64,000 nucleotides of DNA. Origin: Allolobophora icterica. Its lineage: Eukaryota; Annelida; Clitellata; Crassiclitellata; Lumbricidae. The position numbers and the translations under genes were made by a program. Each line of letters begins with the position of its first letter. Position 1 is the first letter of the stretch. Where the stretch lies: the NCBI GenBank assembly GCA_963556255.1, contig OY744615.1, forward strand, positions 3,583,123 through 3,647,122, read 5' to 3'. This document shows, piece after piece, positions 55,250-64,000 of the stretch. The notes beneath the pieces were generated by a model, which had not been told where the DNA came from, did no database searches, and was given only the letters and a program-made list of their open reading frames with translations.

Positions 55250-55411
55250 GATGATGAGATCGATGTAAAGGGCAAGGCCCTTCGTTTTTTAAGAGCTCGA
55301 GTAGATGATGAGATCGATGTAAAGGGCAAGGCCCTTCGTTTTTTAAGAGCTCGAGTAGATGATGAGATCGATGTAAAGGGCAAGGCCCTTCGTTTTTTAA
55401 GAGCTCGAGTA
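55250..55411 (+). repeat. Perfect triplicated 54-bp unit
   Basis: Three identical copies beginning GATGATGAGATCGATGTAAA and ending AAGAGCTCGAGTA. Each unit is exactly 18 codons, and in one + frame all three are open (DDEIDVKGKALRFLRARV per unit), but there is a stop just upstream and no ATG. Identity of all copies implies a recent expansion. Confidence 0.95.
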
Positions 55412-55806
55412 GAATCGCATCTCGTCGGTTGAGCTGAAGTTTGTCGTCATGAACGAAATTATATAGTAACTTGTTAGTCCAACTGATGAAGTTTCCGGAC
55501 TAATATATTGCGGACTAATATATTCGAGTCCGATACGAGAACTTTTCGATTTAAACGACTCTTGGTGTGTGAGCTGCGAGAAGAGAATCAAAGAAAAGAA
55601 ACAGATGCCTACGCCATTCTCCGAAGCTTGGTCTACGCGCAACGCGATCGTCGTCAAAGCGTGGTGACTGCAGTGGGAGCGAATTCAAGAGGAGAAGAAC
55701 AATCTATACGAAGATACATCTACTACAATCCAGAGGGAGGTTATTCTAGGCGATAATACTTTGCCTGTATATGTTAATACAGAAGCTGGTCTAAGTAAGA
55801 TAGATA

Positions 55807-56110
55807 GCGGGCCCCGTAGAGTAATGGATAACACACTGGCGTGGAGAGCAGTAGGTACCGAGATCGATTCTCGTAGACCTCGTTAGGTTTATTCAGCCTT
55901 CCACTCGCTAGGTGGTTAAATGAATTGTAGGCCGTGATTGGCGCCCTGTTGGCTGCCGTATAGAACAGTTATATTCGACTCCTGTAAAACTTTTATCATG
56001 TGCTTCAACTGTATACATGTATATAAGGCGCCCTGCGTGGCTGCCGTTTCTACTATAATGTGTATGTTCACTGTACAGCGCAGTGCGGTTAGCAGGCGCT
56101 TAAATAAAGA
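55807..56110 (+). mobile_element. tRNA-derived SINE
   Basis: Head GTAGAGTAATGGATAACACA (A-box-like) with GAGATCGATTCTCG (B-box-like) 35 bp on. The tail GGCGCCCTGCGTGGCTGCCG resembles the GGCGCCTTGCATGGCTGCC of the SINE at 60929-61124, so the two families share a core. Ends near AATAAAGAAAAGATT. Confidence 0.65.
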
Positions 56111-56192
56111 AAAGATTATAAAAAAGGAAACTTTAGGGCATTGCTATTTTGAATGTTTGGCATTGCTTTGCCATGAAACTGATGCATGTTTT

Positions 56193-56418
56193 CAGGGGCG
56201 GCGCTACACCAGGGCGCGCCAGGGCAAATGCCCTGGTAAAAAAAGCCTTTGCCCTGGTCGTTGCCCTGCCAGAATTTTTGCTCTGACCATGATTATTTGG
56301 GGCATAATTTTTGCCTTGCCCATGATTTACTTGATGCATAAATCGCCCTCTGCACTGGTTACTTGTATGACTGCCCTGGCTTTGCCCTGGTTACAAAACT
56401 TGTCTGGCGCCGCCACTG
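56193..56418. mobile_element. 226-bp hAT-like MITE
   Basis: Exact 8-bp duplication CATGTTTT (56185-56192, 56419-56426). Ends CAGGGGCGGCGCTACACCAG and GTCTGGCGCCGCCACTG. The interior is full of GCCCTGG / CCAGGGC words in both orientations, enough for strong hairpins. Confidence 0.9.
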
Positions 56419-56426
56419 CATGTTTT

Positions 56427-56929
56427 CCTAAACTAATATACATTATACATATTTACAGAACAGACTCATAATTTTAGTATTATCATGGTATTATTAACTT
56501 TGTAGCCCTCCTTAGGATGCAAATAGGTCAGCATGAACTGAAAGTAACCTGGCGTATGGTCAACGCCTAACTCCCTATCATTTAGAATTTTAGAGAAATA
56601 TTGGTTAGACGTTACATATCTGCGGGCTCGCGTTCGAGATTTGAATGTAGAAATAAAAAAATCTAGGTAAAGGTTAAGACAAACTGTGATCTATTCTGCT
56701 AGTTTTAGTAGCTAAATTGTCAGTTTAGTAGTAGATCTGTACTTACACGTGTTAGGAGTAGACGCAGCGTAGAGGTCGTCTGACGTACGGATTAAAAATT
56801 CGTGACGTAGACAATATTTGAATTGTTACTGCCTCATTGGGTCGGGTCAAGCTATTGACGACCGTGTATACAAACATGGCTACAGACTTAACCTTACTTA
56901 CTTAAGTATGGTATGGTATCTGAGAATTT
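56427..56929. other. No gene recognised
   Basis: No open frame, repeat or element end recognised. Confidence 0.4.
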
Positions 56930-56995
56930 ATAAAGCGCCTCTCACCGTGTGAACTATTCAGAGGCGCTCTCAGCATGTGATCCTCGCGGAAACAG
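56930..56995 (-). repeat. SINE tail fragment
   Basis: GAGAATTTATAAAGCGCCTC ... TTCAGAGGCGCTCTCAGCAT, same tail as the SINE at 19503-19695. Confidence 0.5.
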
Positions 56996-57073
56996 AAATG
57001 ACTTTAAACGATGAACAAGAGAGAGAGAGAGAGAGAACTTAGTAAGTAGGGTCCCACGCAGTAGGCCTACCAA

Positions 57074-58409
57074 CAGGGCCGGATTAACCACTCGGGGGGC
57101 CCCATGCTAATTATACACGGGGGGCCCCTTGTCGAATTGAGCATGGAATGATGGGGATGACAATCAGCGTGTAGTAAAGAAGGGTCAATGCTGTGTACCT
57201 TGCTGCTCAAATTAGTAGGACTTTATTAATGCATACAACACAACTTTGACACTTTGCATTTTAGGATTGTCTAAGGTTGTTTCAAATGTTTGTTACAGTA
57301 AATCGACAACATACAGTTAGCGTAAAATTATAATCAGATTTCGATCTGCTCTCTTCATTGTTAACAGCTCAGAAGCACTTTGCGACTTCTAGGCTCTAGC
57401 AGCTGCAAACTGTGGAATAATGTAATAAAATCAAGTTAAGCACGTCACTCTCAACACTAAGAAGTTTCAATGTAGTTAGACGTTTGTGTGTCATAGAAGT
57501 TCGCAGTTCATTTTTAATAAGTCCCATCTTACTTAAACAGCGTTCACCGGAACAGTTGGAGATCATTGCTGACACAAACGTCTACATGAACATACGCAGA
57601 GCTACGGAAACATTAGGGAATGTTTCATGAAGGTTCTCGGTGTACACTAGCGTAACTAAAGCAGGTGTGACATAGCCTCTTGATTTTGCAAAATCAGCAA
57701 TTTAAAACATTTGTCAGGGAATGCGTCAGGCTGCAAATCTCGTGCATGTCGCGGCTAGCCTGATGGAAAATCCTCAAATCTTGTCAGGCTCTCACTGGCG
57801 TAAATTTGTTAAAAATATTGGGGGAGGGGGGATTTGGTTATTTATTCTTCACTTGTTGCATTAAATGTACAGTCGATCTCAATTATTGGGGGGCATGTGC
57901 CCCGGCTGCCCCCCTCAGAGTCTAGGCCTATGCAGGGGCTCTAATCTACCAAAATCTGTTACAACTTTGACTACACAACGAACTAATAAATTGTAAGCGT
58001 GAATTCTCTGCCTTAGCAACGTCAACAACTTTTCTGCAATAACGAAATAAGTTTCAGCACGAAACCTTGCAATATGAGCTCGCTGCTTTGTGTATGCTGG
58101 GAAACAAATCGCACAGGAATAGAAGCAAAATTGACGTCAGCATGTAATTAGTATATTGACTGAAAGAAGTTAAGTTAAAAGAAACGCATGTACACAGCAT
58201 TAGGTTGCATAGCCGACATTTCAAATTTGTTTAATGCAAATTGTTGCTTCAACTGAAACTGATGGCTCTTTAATTCTTGTGAACAAATAATTATTTGGTG
58301 CGATAAATTCTGTGTTTGTCCTGTAGTATTCCGGCTTCAGTCGGGGGGCCCCTGTAAGCGGGGGGCCCCATGCTAAAGCATATTGAGCATACTGGTTAAT
58401 CCGGCCCTG
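57074..58409 (-). mobile_element. hAT transposon with decayed transposase
   Basis: Exact 8-bp duplication CCTACCAA (57066-57073, 58410-58417). Ends CAGGGCCGGATTAACC and GGTTAATCCGGCCCTG are perfect complements. Subterminal CGGGGGGCCCCATGCTAA occurs at both sides. The - strand interior near 57430-57560 reads SGERCLSKMGLIKNELRTSM, THKRLTTLKLLSVESDV: the hAT dimerisation domain. Remaining transposase is lost or unreadable. The 140-bp MITE 57793-57932 is inserted in it. The element interrupts a CR1-like LINE. Confidence 0.92.
57793..57932. mobile_element. 140-bp hAT-like MITE nested in a hAT transposon
   Basis: Starts CACTGGCGTAAATTTG and ends AGAGTCTAGGCCTATG; GGGGGGCATGTGCCCC inside. Flanks CAGGCTCT and CAGGGGCTCT are a near duplication with two extra G. 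Same family and length as 50526-50665. Confidence 0.7.
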
Positions 58410-58417
58410 CCTACCAA

Positions 58418-58660
58418 GGGAAGGGAGTTCCATAGGGATGGACCCACGACAGCGAAAGAGCGAGACTGAGCCAGGGCAGACCTCACCCGGGGAACGAATA
58501 GATCAAGTCGATTCAGAGAACGTAGGGGTCGATGAGAAGAAGCTGAGAGAGGTTTGCGCATCAGGTCACAAAGGTAGGCTGGAGCTAAGCCCTTCTGTGC
58601 CTTAGAGATAAGAGCTATGATTTTGAAGTGGATACGAGCGGAGATAGGAAGCCAATGTAA
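58418..58660 (-). pseudogene. CR1-like LINE C-terminal fragment
   Basis: On the - strand: HWLPISARIHFKIIALISKA-like (58590-58655), AQKGLAPAYLCDLMRKPLSA (58545-58600), RSLNRLDLFVPRVRSALAQS and AVVGPSLWNSLPL (58425-58520). Cut by the hAT insertion at 57074-58409. Confidence 0.85.
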
Positions 58661-58859
58661 GTAAGTAAGTATATTCCTTAATTAACTCTAGCAAACGCAC
58701 AGCGCTTTACCTACAATTTTACACAAAGAGGAAAGAAAAATATAACAGTAATAATGACGTTAGATGATAAATGAAATAATAGCAACAGAGCCTAACTTAC
58801 AGCATCCTACCCAGGAAACCTCGTCGGGTAAGGGAGTCCAATCACAGTATAAATAATTA

Positions 58860-59151
58860 TACTGTGGTCCAATCAAGGGAGAACCAGATTATGGGAACGA
58901 GGGCGCAAATCATACCCGGTCTTTAGAACGGGAAGTAGAAGGTCATGGAGGAGGTGACTAGGGTTTTTGAGAATTTTATTAAAGAGATCACGATCAGCTT
59001 TTTTGCAGAGTTCCTGAAAAGTAGTAAAAGAAGGAGGGAGGTAGCCAAGGCGAACCAACTTACGAATAATTGCGCCCAAATGATAAAGTTCCTGCTTGTT
59101 GGCAAAGCCAAGATGCCATAGTCCTAAGCCGGACTCTGCTAGGATGCTCAC
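58860..59151 (-). pseudogene. LINE ORF fragment (same class as 59378-61030)
   Basis: Open frame with LGAIIRKLVRLGYLPPSF, FNKILKNPSHLLHDLLLPVL, TGYDLRPRSHNLVLP. The order LxRLGYLP ... NPxHxLxxLLPP ... YxLRxRSHNxxLP is the C-terminus of a LINE family that recurs in the next copy. Very short. Confidence 0.75.
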
Positions 59152-59249
59152 ATGGAGCCCATAATTATAGGATCCCTATTCCCTATTATAGTGGACCCGT
59201 CTAGAGCCCATATGGGTTCACTGTAGCGCCCAAGGAAATCCTGGCAGGC

Positions 59250-61030
59250 TAATCAATCAATCAATCAATCAAATTCGTTTATTCAAACATTAAGTTGACA
59301 CAGACGCAACTTAGACAAACAAGACTATAAAAGACAAATTCTAGGGCCAAAAGTACAGGGTTTTATGCATGAAATTGTCAATAACCATTCTTATAAAGGA
59401 TCCGTGAAATGTAGTTTCGGTCATCTTTGTGCGGCAGGGAGAAGTTATGAGATCTAATGCGAAGATTATGACCACCGGTGCTACGAGGAGGGGGGGTCAG
59501 GCCCCGAAGGACATGGTTGGGATCATTACAAACAGCCTTTAAAAGATTGTAATCAGATGCCTCGGCCATGTGTGCAGCATTGGCGGCATCCACAGGCAGG
59601 AAACCCAACCGGATCATGCGGTTGATTAAACGTTCAATCCTGTCCCTGTTCTTCTGGGAGGTGAAACCCCACCATGCAGGAGAGGCGTAAAAGATCTGAG
59701 CAATAGCAGTCGCCTTGGTGACATCATGGATGGACTATACCCCGTGATCGATCGAGTCAGTCGATCAAGTCGATCGAAACTCGGCCAAGTCGAGTCGGTC
59801 GAAAAATCTTCGACTCGATCGACTTGCAAGTCGAGTCGATCAAATGTTTTGACAAGTCGAGTCGATCGTTGTTTCTTCGACTTGACTCGACTATGAAATA
59901 TTTTCTTACTATTTCTTGCTGCTACTTCACAAAATGACTCACATGGTGTGATGACGTAGGCCTAATGCTTTGTTAACGCACAACTACCGTATTAACCTGA
60001 TTTTAAGTTCAGTACAAATTATGACACTTTTGGTGTCTTCGTACAGTGGAAGCTGCAGATACTTTTTTCACAGTTTTACGTTGAAAATGGAAAGAGTAAG
60101 ATGCGCAAAAAAATTCAGCTCTGTAGTCAGCATGATGTAAAAATAATTGTTATTTTTACATCATGGTAGTCAGTAACGACGATCTCAAAACGTTCGAATG
60201 TATGTATGTTAGGACGGGACTGAATGCTTCGACTTTGGCTAAGAGCAGTGGCTTGGAAAGTGTTTAATAGTTGCGTGAGCTAACCTCCGACAAAGTAGGC
60301 CCTACAGACCTAAGATGGACAGAATTAGTCCTATATCCGATATAACCAATAAGAATATTTTGCCATTTTTTACAATCAGTTGAAAAGTTAATTATACTAG
60401 GCCTACATATTCATGAAATGAAACGCGTCTATAGCACAATAAGTCAATAACTACTTTAGCAAGCATCAAATACAAAGCGCCAGCCAAAAGTTGTGTGAGC
60501 AATGAGCATGCTTGTGCCTCAGCGCTACAGAGCGAAAACTTGTGTGAGAATTGGCACCTTTGGCGCCATGGCTCCCGGGCCCCTGGCCCAGAGATAAAGT
60601 CCAAGTCGACAAAGTCGACCAAGTCGATCGTTTATTTGCCAAGTCGATCGAGTCGACGAGAGGTCGACTAGTCGACAAAGTCGATCGAGTCGATCGCCGG
60701 CCGAGCCAAGTCGATCGTAGCAGTTCGACTCGATCGATCACGAGGTATAGGAGGGACGCAGATGAGAGACCATGAGAGCGAAGAACTCTTAATGCATATT
60801 GAGAAGAAGAGCTGGTTGCGAGTATGTTGTCCAGATGTGTTTCCATCCCTAGATCCGATGAGAGAGTTACGCTAGGATCTTGATTGTAACGACCCGTTCG
60901 GCGCCTGGTATGACCTGTGGGACTGGGAGGGAATAGAGTAATGGTGACACTCATGGCCAGGAGAACATAATAGATTCGAGGTTCGATACCCGTAACCCTC
61001 TCTAGGGCGGCGCCTTGCATGGCTGCCAAA
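59250..61030 (-). pseudogene. LINE RT C-terminus and 3' end, interrupted by the hAT-like element at 59736-60749
   Basis: From 5' (right): LGMETHLDNILATSSSSQYA, LRVLRSHGLSSAS up to 60758. After removal of the insertion it continues HDVTKATAIAQIFYASPAWW (59660-59727), then INRMIRLGFLPVDAANAAH and GGHNLRIRSHNFSLPHKDDR, with the stop near 59378. The 3' UTR ends TTTGAATAAACGAATTTGAT with a GATT tetramer tail (59247-59270). The coding frame is nearly intact across the join. 5' truncated. Confidence 0.85.
59736..60749. mobile_element. 1-kb hAT-like element with GTCGA subterminal repeats
   Basis: Flanks GGATGGAC (59728-59735) and GGAGGGAC (60750-60757) differ at one base. Ends TATACCCCGTGATCGATCGA and TCGATCGATCACGAGGTATA are complements with one mismatch. 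Both ends carry dense AAGTCGATCGAGTCGA-type repeats (59755-59890, 60600-60740). Centre is AT-rich and non-coding. Confidence 0.85.
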
Positions 61031-61124
61031 ACGTGTGTTTATTTAAGATCTTGATTGTGCTGTCATGTTTCAATGTAATCTTACTGCGTACTTGTCAGTT
61101 TTAATTAATAAGGAAGATTATTAT
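60929..61124 (+). mobile_element. tRNA-derived SINE (family shared with 35333-35535)
   Basis: A-box-like TAGAGTAATGG and B-box GGTTCGATACCC at tRNA spacing, then TCTAGGGCGGCGCCTTGCAT, CCAAAACGTGTGTT and a tail ATTAATAAGGAAGATTATTA. Confidence 0.82.
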
Positions 61125-61176
61125 TATTAACTATAATAAGCACCATCGAAAAATAAAAGATTAAGGCAAACACAAG

Positions 61177-62821
<1,645 letters not shown>

Positions 62822-62884
62822 CATAGTGCCTCTGAGTAGAGCCCTTGAAGAGGCGCTATATAAATTCCATGATTGATTGATTCT
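62822..62884 (+). repeat. SINE tail fragment
   Basis: TAGTGCCTCTGAGTAGAGCC ... AAGAGGCGCTATATAAATTC with a GATT tail, the + orientation counterpart of the tail at 19503-19560. Confidence 0.55.
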
Positions 62885-63121
62885 CGATATTTGAGATCTG
62901 ACTTCTGAACAACTGATTCACACATTACAGGTGCTTAATATCAGATATCTTTTTTTAATATATTGCCATATATATTGGCTTGCATCAAATTGTTGAAATT
63001 CTGAACGGAATAACTACCTCTCATAGTACGCTCATTGCGCTCTTTAAAGATAAGGACATATGCAAGGCAGTTCATAACTAAGAAATAAAGGTTTTCAGTA
63101 GACCCAGTTGGGTGCAATATC

Positions 63122-63222
63122 CATGGGCGGCGATCCCGGGGACCGAGGGGACAAGAACCCCAACTTTTGAGTTCAAAAGTGTCCCGTGTCCCCCCACCTG
63201 TCAAGCAAGATCGCCGCCAGTG
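63122..63222. mobile_element. 101-bp hAT-like MITE
   Basis: Ends CATGGGCGGCGATC and GATCGCCGCCAGTG. Flanking 8-mers GCAATATC and ACAGTATC agree at six of eight bases, as expected for an old copy. GGGGACCGAGGGGAC / GTCCCGTGTCCCCCC inside pair loosely. Confidence 0.6.
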
Positions 63223-63507
63223 ACAGTATCGGTATAGAAATGCTGCTACAGATTGCTGCTATGATAATGACAATATTCTTTGACCAAATATTTATTATTA
63301 TTTTTATTTTGACTTTGACTTTTATTATTATTATGCAAGTTTGTAACGCTCCCAAAGTATCAGTGTAAATATTAAATTAATTATATTTGTGATATGCCGG
63401 TATTTGAGGTCGGGAATTGTGTCATTACATTTTAACATGATCCATATATAGGCCTATAAAAATAGGTAATAATTATGATATTGCAGCGGTTGTAACGTTT
63501 AGCAACA

Positions 63508-63779
63508 ATGTCTCGTGGAGAGCAAGGATGGCAAAGCGACAAAACTGTACTCCAGCGGAATCGATACATGCTTGAACATGAAGTCGCAGCTGATGTATGT
63601 TTCGAAGTTGGTACGTCTAGAAGTACTAAACTGGTACTACGGGCTCATAAGTACATGCTGATCTCCGCCAGCCCGGTGTTTGAAGCCATGTTTTGTGGTG
63701 GGCTTGCTGAAACTAATAAAGAAAATGAAAGAATAAAAGTCGAAGATATAGAAGGAAAGACTTTTGAAGAGATGTTGAG
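63508..63779 (+). CDS. BTB/POZ-domain protein, first coding exon (BTBD3/BTBD6-like), incomplete
   Basis: ATG in a good context (AGCAACAATGTC). The 91 codons read WQSDKTVLQRNRYMLEHEV (8-26), ADVCFEVG (28-35), VLRAHKYMLISASPVFEAMF (43-62), CGGLAE and IKVEDIEGKTFEEMLR (76-91). This is a BTB fold up to the helix that normally continues as a LxYMY motif. The order W(Q)S...L..RN..ML......DV.F.VG is that of BTBD1/2/3/6, which act as Cullin-3 substrate adaptors. Unspliced, the frame stops at 63796 inside the BTB domain. TTGAG|GTACAG at 63779/63780 is a plausible donor. The rest (end of BTB, BACK, PHR domain if a true BTBD relative) would lie beyond 64000. Confidence 0.82.
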
Positions 63780-64000
63780 GTACAGTATGCCTGTGTAATT
63801 TGTAAGCGAAATTTCTACATTTTCTAACGGTAACAACTGAATTATCTCTTTTTCAATAGCACTATTTCAGACCAATTTCAACTGAAAGAAAATATAAAAG
63901 TATATTTACATAGGAATTGAAGTCGCTTCTCCAGCGAAGTATCATGTAAGTTAACTAACAATTAAAGTTAAAATTTAATTGTTTCATTATATCGTATATT
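63780..64000 (+). other. Start of the BTB gene's first intron (inferred)
   Basis: No second exon recognised before the window ends. Confidence 0.4.

Noticed and set aside
55250..55411. Direct repeats resembling a CRISPR or integration site
   Set aside because: Head-to-tail 54-bp copies with no spacers; animal context.

Overview
The window looks like nuclear DNA of a marine invertebrate animal; the species cannot be named from sequence alone. The evidence is spliced genes of animal-type families (a DEG/ENaC channel, a metabotropic-glutamate-like class C receptor, a BTB gene), GT-AG introns full of transposons, tRNA-derived SINEs, and CR1/L2-like, RTE-like and R4/Dong-like LINEs. There is no operon structure, no CRISPR array and no bacterial or viral gene.

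Four genes of the host can be supported. (1) A DEG/ENaC sodium-channel subunit on the + strand, 8295-20255, assembles from seven exons into one uninterrupted 535-residue reading frame. (2) A class C (mGluR-like) receptor on the - strand, 35064-30081, assembles from two exons into 888 residues. (3) A single-coding-exon, membrane-anchored FkbM-family methyltransferase lies on the - strand, 54388-53381. (4) The first coding exon of a BTBD3/BTBD6-like BTB/POZ protein is at 63508-63779 (+) and runs off the right edge. They are unrelated in function and simply neighbours.

Nearly everything else is mobile DNA. At least twelve elements have 8-bp target duplications, most of them exact, and inverted ends of the hAT kind (25877, 28027, 37054, 40189, 42108, 43534, 49347, 50526, 56193, 57074, 59736, 63122). 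There are two deletion derivatives of one long-TIR mariner family (264-1092, 44033-45046), a separate mariner (15622-16634), a piggyBac-like MITE with TTAA ends 12 bp past a splice donor (17723-18136), a solo LTR with a 4-bp duplication (38872-39912), a possible Helitron end (16859-16885), several tRNA-type SINEs and many 5'-truncated LINEs.

The most interesting pattern is a group of R4/Dong-like retrotransposon pieces (21.7-24.8 kb, 35.7-36.8 kb, 47.3-47.7 kb and a remnant at 14.87 kb). They sit directly inside (TAA/TTA)n microsatellites and share a short 3' hairpin whose stem is conserved while its loop varies. The longest, 22893-24782, keeps a 629-residue open frame with reverse transcriptase, a CCHC finger and a restriction-like endonuclease. 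A second genome-wide signal is the palindrome TAGGCCTA, counted by eye about 30 times where about one is expected; two copies are inside the FkbM coding sequence.
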